From NCBI GenBank assembly GCA_021442155.1, contig CM038214.1:23089808-23153807 (forward strand): a DNA stretch of 64,000 nt, read 5' to 3'. This DNA comes from Cymbidium sinense. Lineage: Eukaryota > Streptophyta > Magnoliopsida > Asparagales > Orchidaceae. Both the position numbers and the translations under genes were made by a program. The notes beneath the pieces are model-generated. The model ran no database searches. It saw nothing but the letters and a program-made list of their open reading frames with translations, and was not told the origin of the DNA. Shown in pieces: positions 37,961 to 47,300 of the stretch (position 1 is its first letter; each line of letters opens with the position of its first letter).

Positions 37961-38820
37961 TAAACCAAGGGAGAATTTGCTCATTTGCTAAATAAACTCT
38001 CCAACCATAGGGGTGGCTACTAGGAAAGAGAGATTGTCCAACGAAGAGTAACCCAAGTAGTGTCCAAATGGGATCGCAAAGGATGTGATCCAAATAGAGT
38101 GCCCGTAGAGGATGGGATGCTAAGGGCTTAATCTGAAATCCTAGAGAAAATGACATGGTTAGTCATATATCTAATAGGTATTCGGTGGCCAACTTAAGGA
38201 AAAAGCACAGGGACTCACATCTGCCAAGAGTGGTGTATCCACCAGGTGAGTCGCTGTCAACATAGCAAACATCAACCAACCTAAGGTGCCCATTAGTTTG
38301 CAATAATCAGCCTTGGAAGAAAGCTCAGGGACTCACATCCTCTTATAGCAGAATTGATTGTTGGGATAGTCTATTTTTGGCTCGACAGGTGCCAACTGAC
38401 CTAGGGTGACTATTAAGTGAATGGCATTGGGGGACTTAAATTGACTCAAATGTAGTCAAGAAGAAAGGAGCCTCTGGGAGACTTATCTTAAATATCAAAT
38501 ATACTCGACCTAGTTAAATCATGATGATTAGTTTAAGAAGAAAGCTGGGGAACTGACATCTTCTTAAATAAAATCAACATGAGGTAGCTTACTAGATGGG
38601 CAGTGAAGTCTACTATACTAATAAGGCACTCATTGGTTTGCAATGGTCAAGTTAGGAAGAAAGCATGGGGACTCACATCCTCCAACAAGTGATCACTGGG
38701 GTGACATACTAGCAAGGTAGTATGTAGACCCGACCTAGAGCAGCTAATGAGTGAGTGCCACAACGGACTTGCTCCCACATCAAAATAGCCCGAGATAAAA
38801 AGATTTATGTTTATTTTTAT
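37961..38820. repeat. Diverged continuation of the ~330-bp repeat array
   Basis: Recurrent blocks such as GGGACTCACATC (38208, 38329, 38669), TTTGCAATxATCA-type words (38297, 38637) and GGGGGACTTAAATTGAC show that the array continues in a more decayed and rearranged form. The minus-strand 73-codon frame at 37935-38156 has no recognisable product. Confidence 0.65.
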
Positions 38821-38829
38821 GCATATGTT

Positions 38830-39110
38830 AAAAGGGATAGAATGTCTCTGAGGGACTCTTACACCTGCCTAAAACACGCTTGGAGATTTAGATGAAATGG
38901 TGCTACGGATGGAAAACAGGATTCTCACTAAGAAAGGATACCGCTTGGGTTCTCTCACACCTATCATAGTACTAATAAAAATAGAATGCCTCTTGGGTTA
39001 TCTTACACCTATTATAATAGCACCGAGAGATTGTGTTTGTGTTGTGAAAGAGGGATAGGATGCCACTGGGGGACTCTTACACGTTCCCAAGACACATCAG
39101 ATGCTTCACA
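38830..39110. repeat. Short tandem repeat, TCTTACACCT-type
   Basis: Three or four units carrying variants of ATAGAATGCCTCTTGGG and CTCTTACACCTxxC, for example at 38838, 38935, 38981 and 39055. Lies between the integrase end and the ~330-bp array. Non-coding. Confidence 0.65.
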
Positions 39111-39159
39111 AGATAATTTTGAAAACAATTTTGATGAATATGTATTATTTTGATTTAAT

Positions 39160-40090
39160 GGATAATATTTCAGATAGATCCCATTGGAAGATCCTTTCTA
39201 TGATGTGGGCCTTCCAAAGTGGGTTCAAACTTGTCTCCCATCTTTTGACTGGCAATAATTGGTCTCCTTAGGACTAACACAAGTTCTCCTACTCAGAAAG
39301 ACCTAGGGCGGACTAGCTTATTGTGAGCTTGAATCATTTTGGCCTTGTACAACTCGAGGTTCTGCACGCCCGTAGGTGACTTTCCTCCAAACCATAGAGC
39401 TCTTCTAACCCAATTTTGCATTTTACTCTGTAGTGATCTTGTTACCCAATGCTATCCTTAGTGATAGGAGTTGAACTTCTAAAACTAAAATAGCTTCGGA
39501 CCCATATACTAAGGAAAATGGGGTAGAATGAGTTGGGGTTCGATATGTGGTGCGATAGACCCACAAGGCTTCAACCAACTCATTCCACTTTTGCATGTTG
39601 TCATTAAGAGTCTTTTTTAATATCTGGATGAGAATTTTTTTGAATTCTTTCACTAAGCTATTTGCTCTAGGTAGTAGATGGTGGAGTATCTCCAATATAT
39701 ACCATGTATTCTAGCAAAGCTGTCAATTTTTGTACTTTTGAATGTAGTACCATTATCAGATATAATTTGTCGAGGCACCCCAAACCTATATACGATATGG
39801 TTCTAAAAGGCACATGTTGAGCTGACCTCTAAGTGGGATGGATTCTGCCCACTTGGAAAGGTAGTCGGTGGCAACTAAGATGAATCGATGCCCCTTGGAA
39901 GGAGAATCGATCGGACCAACAATGTCGATACCCCCAACACTCAAATGGCCATGAGGCCAATGTAGGGTGTAGAATGTTGGGTGGTTGGTGGAGGACCACA
40001 CCATGCACCTGACATTGATGGAATCTCCTAGCTACATCCATGCAGTCTATAATCATTGAAGGCCAGTAGTATCCAAGTCACTTGATCTTC
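39160..40090 (-). pseudogene. Integrase domain of the Tat-type relic
   Basis: The zinc-finger remnant RRFHQCQVHG (about 40000-40045) is followed by the core with GGIDIVGPI (about 39900-39930), which has the first catalytic Asp, and by ATDYLSKWAESI. ISDNGTTFKS (about 39730-39770) has the second Asp. The third catalytic residue, Glu in the family pattern NGLAEAFNK, is Lys here (NSLVKEFKK, about 39640-39670), a one-base G-to-A type change. WVYRTTYRTPTHSTPFSLVYG follows (about 39500-39560), then the C-terminal GPY/F-type region with VRPRSF, KFEP and EGPHH down to about 39200. A frameshift near 39900 splits the core in two overlapping frames. Inactive. Confidence 0.85.
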
Positions 40091-40339
40091 ATCTTCATCT
40101 TCGGACCAGATTGATGTGTTCCTCATAGACCTAAATGTACCACGATTACAATGCCATGGGCTTCATGTTTGTCTAAACATCATAACCACATTTGGTCAAA
40201 GGATCGACAGTACAAGGTGCCATCAATGAGAACATAGGAGAGAGCTCTCTATATCACCTAATGAGTTTATGACTTTTCTTGAGGTAGTTTGCTGGTGTTC
40301 AAATAACCTATGAACGGTTACCTCCAATCGTGCTCCTTG

Positions 40340-40770
40340 TCCTTATAGGCAAACAACCTCCCCTTCAAGAGAAAGTCTCTCGATGAGTTCAACATCAATA
40401 AAGTATAGGACTTGTCTATTTTGGACCCTTATTGAAATGGACTCATCTTCTGAACATGCCAATTCTTTAGTAAGTTTGGCCAAAGCATCTGCTACTGTAT
40501 TCTCTACTTGAGGAATCTTATAGATGGCAACATCAAGAATTTGGGCCAACAACTTCATGGTATACTTGTGGTAATAATGAAGTTTGGTTTGAGAACCTTG
40601 TAGGACCTGACAATCTAGTTGATGATCAACTACGAATCCCCAAAGATGTTGATGCTCTTGACACTGATAGTGATGGATAACTCTAGATCGATAATCAAAG
40701 CCTCATACTCAGCTTAGTTGTTGGTGAAGGGGTTGGAAAGATAGTATGAGAATCTCATCACATTGCAGTC
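40340..40770 (-). pseudogene. Second (extra) RNase H domain of the Tat-type relic
   Basis: The open stretch 40343-40558 contains IPQVENTVADALAKLTKELA, the C-terminal motif of the additional RNase H that Tat-group elements carry between the normal RNase H and integrase. Upstream, in other frames, the region has blocks such as DHQLDCQVLQG and KLHYYHKYT (about 40560-40640), which fit the linker after the GDSQL motif. The GDSQL motif itself is not cleanly readable. This domain is the main reason for the Tat assignment. Confidence 0.7.
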
Positions 40771-41109
40771 TAAAGTTAGAAGAACTATTCCTACCCCTGC
40801 CTTTCTTGGGAGAATAGATCATGGTGCTTTCCCTTTGTGAATGGAAGCTTCACCATCAAAATACATCTCCCATTGATGGTTTTCGGCCTCCCCTAAGTTC
40901 ATGATTTGTTCATCAGGGTGATCATCACTAAGCAGAGAATTAGCAAGAAGTGAGTGTGATGTTAAGAAATCCTCAATCATGCATGTCCTTTACCATGGAG
41001 GGGTACGAATGTGATATCAAATTGCGAGAGAATCATAGACCATCATGCCAAACATTCGGATAATGTTGGTAGTGTTATGAGATACTATGGATTGGTTCGG
41101 AGATCAAGT

Positions 41110-41352
41110 TCACCTTATGAAAGCATATAATGTTGTAGCTTTTGGGAAGCAAAGATTAAATAGGCAATGTTTATCAATATGTGGATAGTTTTCTTCAATA
41201 AGAATCAGATGATAGGTGAGGTAGTAGAGAGCATTCTCCTTCCCTTCATCATTGCATTGGACCAATAGAGCACCGAGAGAGTCATCTAATGCGGTGTAGA
41301 GGATGAATGGCCTTCTCGGGATAGGGGCTGCTAGAACTGGCAGCTTCACCAA
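41110..41352 (-). pseudogene. RNase H domain of the Tat-type relic
   Basis: An 80-codon open stretch. VLAAPIPRRPFILYTALDDS, then LGALLVQ and GKENALYYLTY, then IEENYPHIDKHCL, match the RNase H domain that follows gypsy reverse transcriptase, with the first Asp of the active site in the LDDS block (family pattern DAS or SxxDxxxGAVL). It joins the reverse transcriptase in frame on the upstream side, with a KWDDKCQHAFEDIK-like connection at about 41350-41395. It ends in FPKATTLYAF, a diverged form of the LRHYxxxH region. Confidence 0.8.
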
Positions 41353-42262
41353 ATACTACTTAATGTCTTCAAAAGCATGCTGGCACTTATCATCCCACTT
41401 GAACTTGGCATCCTTTTTGATAATTACTAAGAATGGCTTGCATCTCCTTGATAGGTTGGAGATAAAGTGTCTTAGACATGCTAGCCATCCTTGGTAGGAT
41501 CTAAGTTGAGTTAAACTCTTAGGAGGTGGCATTTCTAAGATAGCTTTGATCTTTTTAGGATCTATTTCTATTCCCTGGTGTTAGACAACAAACCCAAGGA
41601 ATTTTCCTAAAGCTACTCCGAATGCACACTTCAGGGGATTCATCTTGAGGTTATATTGTCTTAATCATTCAAAAACTACTCTCAAGTTAAAGAGATGGTC
41701 TTCCTTTTCTCTGCTCTTGACTACTAGATCATCAATGTAGTGCTCAACCTGATGATGATTGAGTTCATTGAAGATTCTGATCGGGGTTCAGAGAGCAATG
41801 TTTCTTTCATCTTCAGGAGACATCTTGATTTGGTTATAGCTAGATGACCCATCCATGAAAGACAAGACTACATAAGATGAAGTGATATTAATTAAGTATA
41901 GAAAGGAAACTCATCCTTAGGACATGCCTTTTTAAGTCCCTTAAATCACATATATGAATTTGGCCATTCTTCTTCTTATATGACAACTAACTAGGTAAGA
42001 TATTTTTCTTCCCTGATGAAACCAGCATTGATCAATTTTTTGACTTCAGAAATAACCTATATTGTTCAATTTCTAATTGCATGCATCTAAAAGCTTGCTT
42101 GATAGGGTTAGTATTAGGATCTATTACTAGCTTGTGGACTGCTATGTTAGGAGATAATCTAGGCATCTCTTCATAACTCCATGCAAAACAGTCCTTAAAC
42201 TCAATCAATAGCCTAACTAAGTCATTGATTTCTTCTTCATTCAGCAATGAACCGATGTACAT
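41353..42262 (-). pseudogene. Reverse transcriptase domain of the Tat-type relic
   Basis: Starts with DCFAWSYEEMPRLSPNIAVH (about 42150-42210), typical of the gypsy RT N-terminus. Then come RDLKKACPKDEFPF (about 41905-41950), FMDGSSSYNQIKM (about 41825-41865) with the first catalytic Asp, and HYIDDLVVKS (about 41720-41750) with the YxDD catalytic pair still intact. The thumb has LKMNPLKCAFGV (about 41620-41660) and SNLSRRCKPFL (about 41420-41450). Stops and frame changes interrupt it, so it cannot make an enzyme, but all catalytic Asp positions are readable. Confidence 0.85.
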
Positions 42263-42299
42263 CCGGCGTAGATTTTCTTTTATCCCAAGGTTGATTTTT

Positions 42300-43400
42300 T
42301 TAAGCTTGTTAATTATTGAATGAATCTCCTCTTCAAATTATGGAGGTGCATCCTTGATTTGGAGATCATCTGAGATTTCTAAACACACATTCTCATAAAG
42401 GTTCATGTTGTGTGAAAAGAACCTATCAGACTCCAAATAATTGGTAACAACTAAGCAGTAATCGTCGTCATCGACTAGACCCACTGTACCAAATCCTAAT
42501 CCTACTCTTGATTGTGCTTCCCTGTCTATATTGTTCCATAGCTTTATAAAATACTCTAACCTATGCTTGGACCATGTATGAGGAACCAAACCTTTCTATA
42601 TAAGATTATAAACACAAGGTGAGTAAAAGTCAAATGATAATTCCAGTAATTTTTTAAATGTATCCTCCTTAAGTTCAACATCAACTTTAGGACTTGAGTA
42701 TGATGATCCCAAAAAGAATATCTTGACTTCATACGGACTTAGGGACTTTCTTAACTACTAAACCTTTAACTTTCTATGAAATAAGTGAGGTTAGAGCTAA
42801 GGTTCCCAAATACTGCCTGATAGTCTCACATAAACCTGATTGAAATACTTTGCTTTGTTTGGAGGCCCAATCTTTTTCACCCTCTAGATCAAAAGTCACC
42901 TCCAATGGAACCCATTGAGAGGGGTTGGCTGGTATACTAATCACATTGGACTCATCCTCTGAGCTGGATTCCAAGTCTATGTGAATAGTAACGATACTCC
43001 TATGAGCTGAAACATGATCTCTATTGGCTGATGGCCAACTAAGGAGTCTTCCACCTCTGGAACTACCTCTATTTTTACCTTTGGCTCTACCTGGTGGAGG
43101 TTGAGCCATCCTATCCATATGTCCATATGATGGAATGAACTGTGGGTGGAATGTGATATGCGGATCTATTTCTTCTTCATTTCTATTTTCTTGTTCATTC
43201 GGATTTCCATTTTTCTTTTTTTTGTTTTCTCTTTTTCTTCATTTTTTTTCTTTTGATTTTGAATTTTATCTAAGTTCATGAGAAAGGGTGTTTTGAGAAA
43301 GATAGTAGGTCGCATCCTTATAAATCTCAACCTCTCTAACTTAAAATAGCTTTTCATCTCCATTGACATGGTATTCAATCCCATCTTTTCTGAACTTGAT
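42300..43400 (-). pseudogene. Linker between protease and reverse transcriptase
   Basis: Three open stretches (43166-43384, 42774-43118 and 42338-42589) in the same orientation between protease and RT. The first ends in a very Lys- and Glu-rich run, the second has an acidic LESSSEDES stretch and the third an acidic VDDDDYC stretch. Large plant gypsy elements often have such a poorly conserved linker here. No enzymatic domain is recognisable. Confidence 0.5.
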
Positions 43401-43598
43401 GCATTGATGGAAGGAGGATGGAATTATCTTGTTCTGATGTATCCAAGGCCTACCAAGCAAAGCAGTGATTGAAATCTTTGAATAAATAATGTAAAACTTG
43501 GATTCAGTCTACCAGTCACTTATCTCCAAAGGTAAGACTGTGGAACCTAAAGCTCGTTCACCTTATTCATTGAATCCTCTTAACATCAATCGATCTCC

Positions 43599-43928
43599 TC
43601 AGAGTGTGGAGATTCGATCTTGAAATAGGCAAGGGGTCTTTAGACTCATAATGTTCACCGATGTACCTAGATCAATGAGAACTTTAGCAAGTCTGAACCT
43701 GTCCATGTTGATTGTGATGTAGAGGGGATGGTTGTGCTCCAAGTCCCCCAGAAGAAGGTCTTCATCTATGAAGGTGATCCCTTGAGATTCTTTTCTATAA
43801 TGTGCCTCCTCACCTATAATGGTCAGTTGAGCTAAACATATCTCAGAATCAAGGAGAGCCTTGATTAATGATTCCCTCATCTCTTTGGATAAGATAAGGG
43901 CATCATATATGCTTAGCTTAGATGGCAA
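43599..43928 (-). pseudogene. Aspartic protease domain of the Tat-type relic
   Basis: A 109-codon open stretch. It starts with the pre-protease block YDALILSKEMRESLIKALL, continues FIDEDLLLGDLEHNHPLYIT and then KVLIDLGTSVNIM. The last fits the plant gypsy aspartic protease active site D-(S/C/T)-G-(S/A)-S-V-N-(I/L)-(L/M), but with a Leu where the Ser or Cys is usual (DLGTSVNIM). The family cleaves the polyprotein into its mature parts. Downstream sequence towards 43390 is the rest of the domain in broken frames. Just upstream, 43960-44210 is probably gag, poorly readable. Confidence 0.8.
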
Positions 43929-45188
43929 CTTTCTTAGATGAGAAAGGACATTGTAGTCAACCTTGGCTGATCTTTAACAAGCATATCCAGGGGTGGAGCA
44001 TCCTATGGAGGGGCTTCTTGATCCTTTGTACCAATGAATTGTTTCCCTCGATCTTGAGGTGCTACTCTAGGAGGTAGAACCTTGCCACTATGGAGGTTGA
44101 CTTCGGTGATCTCTTGTTGCAAGGTAATGAAAGGTTTTACCTACGCATTAGGCTCACCTACAGCTTCTCCTATGGGACTCTCAGAATCGGATGATTCCAA
44201 ATCTATCTCAAGAGGTTAACCCATAATATTCAGAGTAGAAAAGTCTAATTCTGAATCAAAAAGATGAATATTGGAATTTTTATAGTTATTTTGACTTGAA
44301 GAGTTATCATTAATAATAGAAGTAGACAACCGACCTTTCTCTTTATGCTTTCAATTTGTCTATTTTCTTATTATATTTTCTTTTTTTCCAATTCTTTCTT
44401 TCCTATTTCTTCTTTATATTTTTCTTACTACATTTACACTCCCATTCTATTACTTTGACTCTTACCATGTCCAATTTGGTATTCTTTGAATGAAGCCTTT
44501 ATACTTTCTTTTATCAGTCCAAGTAAACCATCAATTATTTGAATTAAGAATCTAGATCCACAATAGGAATTATTGTGCTTCATGTTCCAAATTATTGATG
44601 GTTCAATAAAGATAATATGGAATATCTATTTATTGGATTGGGCGAAATAGAGAAGACTCGATCAAAGGAGATAATGGGAAATACCATATGACCAATCTAT
44701 CTTACAAGTCACAGTAAAAGCAAGGAGGTTAACTGCTTCAAATATACAACATAAATTCTATCAATACATTAGAGTTGGGCTCTCATGTCTATCCAAATGA
44801 ATCAATCTTTCCATGGGGGTCCATCTTTGCCTGCTAGGTAAGAGGATAACAAGTTATAAATTATGTCTCTATCTTGGTAGGACATGTATTTTTATTACTA
44901 TTTAATTCATAGATGAAAATGAAGTAGTTAATGGTGGGCACTATCCTTTTTTATTATATGTGTTCCTAAGAAAAGTGCGTGGAAACACATCAAACTTTGG
45001 AATAAAAATGGAAAAGAAAAGTAGCTCTAGTTCCATCAGAAATGATAGTAAGATTCTTGGCGCAAGAAGAATGGGTGATTCATTTCATCTTAACTTGGTT
45101 CTACTTCCACTCTATTTTTTAGAAATATCAAAAAGATTTCTATTCTACATTGAAAAATGAAGACTTAGAATTGCGTTTAGTGGAAAAA

Positions 45189-45259
45189 GACCTTTATCAT
45201 ATTTGAACCAATGACTTATGCCTTACCATGGCATTACTCTACCACTGAGTTAAAAGGGC
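45189..45259 (-). pseudogene. trnT: Plastid trnT(GGU) relic
   Basis: On the minus strand it starts GCCCTTTTAACTCAGTGGTA and keeps the anticodon region CCATGGTAAGG with anticodon GGT, the T arm with GGTTCAAAT, and the 3' acceptor AAAGG. It matches the plastid tRNA-Thr(GGU) gene along its length of about 71 bases. Each of the four internal CpG sites of the plastid gene has changed: AACGCC to AATGCC, GGCGTA to GGCATA, ATCGGT to ATTGGT, and the CCGATA site to ATGATA. One acceptor stem base is also changed. These are the changes expected from methylated-C deamination in nuclear DNA. Confidence 0.85.
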
Positions 45260-45465
45260 CTTTTGCTTTTTCAATTCATAAATTACATGTCTTCATCTTT
45301 CATTGTGATTCTATTGTATGTGCATACAAATAATGGAACAATCAATTAGATTTATATAGGAAGTGGGTTAGATTCATATTTTGGTAAAAAAAATGCATTA
45401 AATTGTTTCAAAGTCAATCCTACTTGCTTTATTGACTATTTCATAAGAAAAAGATTCATTTGACT

Positions 45466-45468
<3 letters not shown>

Positions 45469-45505
<37 letters not shown>

Positions 45506-45514
45506 CATACATAC
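45469..45514. repeat. AT microsatellite followed by CATA units
   Basis: About fifteen AT dinucleotides (45469-45498), then ACACATACATACATAC. Lies within the plastid-derived segment. Confidence 0.95.
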
Positions 45515-45600
45515 TAATTTGACATATATTCAAGATCTTTTCTTGAATCATTTGATGGGGGATTCATAACCTAAACTGAAATCTTTTAAAAATAAGATGT

Positions 45601-46329
45601 TTCAATCCTTGTTTACTTAGTGTGAGATAGCGATAGGTATAACTCATTAGAACGTTGAATGGAGCAATGAGTTCAAATTGAAGAAAAGAAATGAGAGTTT
45701 GACTCTTTTTCTATGGGATTAATAACTCCCTAAGCTAAAGTGATCTTATACTTTATTTTATTTTTGTTGTATTTCATTATTGTACAAAATTATAATTATA
45801 CTTTCTTTTCTTATTATTACACTTAATATTATCTTATACTTTAATAACTATACATAAATATTTTTTATAAGACTTTCTCACATATTCTTTCATATATGAA
45901 ATATACTTTCATATTACTAAATTAGTAACTCATATTAAATGTGAATATTAGTTATATCAAAATATGCAATATTCATAGATCCGATATGATTAAATGAAGA
46001 AGGCTGGAACTCAACTTTCATCTTTTAGAAGAAAATATGTGGATAGGAGCGATAAGGTGACGAGATCGAAGAGAATTGAAATAGTACCTTATGGGAGGGT
46101 GGTGGCAACCGACAGATATTCATCATGGGAAACTATCTAAATCAAATGCTTCTAAAGCCGGTGCATGATTGGTTGATGAGTGTCCTTAGGAAAATTGAGA
46201 TGGATGGTTGGCAATAGAGAACGAACTAAGGTTAGATCATCTTCTTTCGTAAGCCTACTTGAATTTTGTTGAAGTGCTAACTACTCGGTCAATGAATTGT
46301 AACTGGAGCTTATGGAACTGCTTATTGAT
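45601..46329. other. Unassigned AT-rich sequence
   Basis: No gene recognised. Partly very AT-rich (45740-45970). The right part may be the decayed downstream portion of the RT relic that starts at 46330. Confidence 0.3.
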
Positions 46330-47300
46330 TGATGCACTTTCATGCATTTCTATAGGCTTGATCCCATACTTTTTGATCTAGCACCTTTCTTCATTAGGTG
46401 TGAAAATGATTGACACCTTCTTGATAGGTTTGAGATGAATCTTCTTTAGGAGGTCTTTTTTCTTTGTAGTCATTTGAGTTCTTAGAGGTTAGTTAGTGCT
46501 TTCATTAAAATAATGGCTATAATTTTGGCTAGGTCAAATGTGATTTCATATTTTCTAAGAAAAAACCCAAAAAACATTCCAGTAACTACCCCATGAAAGC
46601 ATTTGAGGGGATTCATCCTCATGTTGTGCTTTTAAAGTATCTCTAAGACCCTTGTAGATCTACGAGGTGATTTTCTTTCTACTTTCACTGGGAGGTGATC
46701 CACATAACACTTTGTTATTTTCTTTTATGTTGTTGATCTCAAAATATCTACATTATAGCCCTTTCTAGTAGGGTAGGTGGCACCAGTATTTTTGAGACCG
46801 AATCACATCACTATATAACAGTACATACTAAAAGGAGTTCTAAATGATGTGTGCCTTTTTTCATCTGGATCCATTTTTTTTATTTTACCCAAACAAACCA
46901 TCCATGAAAGACATATATTCATATCTACAGCTATTGTCTATCATGATTTTAGCAATCAACAAGGGAAATTCATCCTCAGGGAATGCGTTATTTAGGTCTC
47001 TGAAGTTAATGAAAACCCAAATCCACCCATTCCTCTTGGTTGCTAAAATAATGTTTGCCAACAAATTGAGATGTTTCTTTTCTCTTATGACACCCGCATC
47101 CTTTCCATTTTTGTATTAATTTCTCAATATTCTTCATGAGGGGTGGATGAAAGCATCGTTGTGCTTGCTTGATGGGGCTAGCATCTAGATATTTAGTCTG
47201 TGCTATTTCAGCATCTAGCCCAGGTATCTCAACATAACTCCAGGAAAATATGTCCAAGTATTCCTTAAGGAGCTGGACATTTTATTTTGTTCAACTTCCC
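46330..47300 (-). pseudogene. Second Ty3/gypsy reverse transcriptase relic
   Basis: Minus-strand RT fragment separate from the main element. It starts with DIFSWSYVEIPGLDAEIAQ and SPIKQAQRCFHPPL (47150-47257). KKRKETSQF and WVDLGFH lie before the FRDLN-type block, and MSFMDGL-type sequence (about 46885-46910) represents the first catalytic motif. Further on, the thumb has NMRMNPLKCF (about 46605-46635), TFDLAKI (about 46520-46550) and SNLSRRCQSFSHLMKKGA-like sequence (about 46365-46430). The YxDD box near 46690-46720 is destroyed. Its motifs resemble the Tat-type RT at 41.4-42.2 kb, but there are enough differences to make it another copy or lineage. No protease, RNase H or integrase attached. 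Confidence 0.75.

Larger units (their letters stand above)
39160..44210 (-). pseudogene. Tat-type Ty3/gypsy gag-pol polyprotein relic
   Basis: The best preserved element in the window, read right to left: a trace of gag, protease (43599-43928), an Asp/Glu- and Lys-rich linker (42300-43400), reverse transcriptase (41353-42262), RNase H (41110-41352), a second RNase H (40340-40760) and integrase (39160-40090). The order protease, RT, RNase H, integrase defines Ty3/gypsy, and the extra GDSQL/ADALA-type RNase H before integrase points to the Tat group. Domains are split by stops and frameshifts; the longest open stretch is 114 codons. Retrotransposon proteins of this kind copy the element's RNA into DNA and insert it in the nucleus. 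Neither LTR could be placed with certainty. Domain details are in the following entries. Confidence 0.85.
44450..45600. other. Plastid-derived segment
   Basis: Built around the trnT(GGU) relic at 45189-45259. The flanks, AT-rich with a plastid spacer style, probably represent the trnT-psbD spacer (lower coordinates) and the trnE-trnT spacer (higher coordinates). I recognise the tRNA firmly, but the flanks only by context, and I see no psbD or trnE. The 66-codon plus-strand frame at 44960-45160 is most likely a chance frame in the spacer. The segment may have come directly from the plastid or through mitochondrial DNA that already carried it. Confidence 0.55.
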
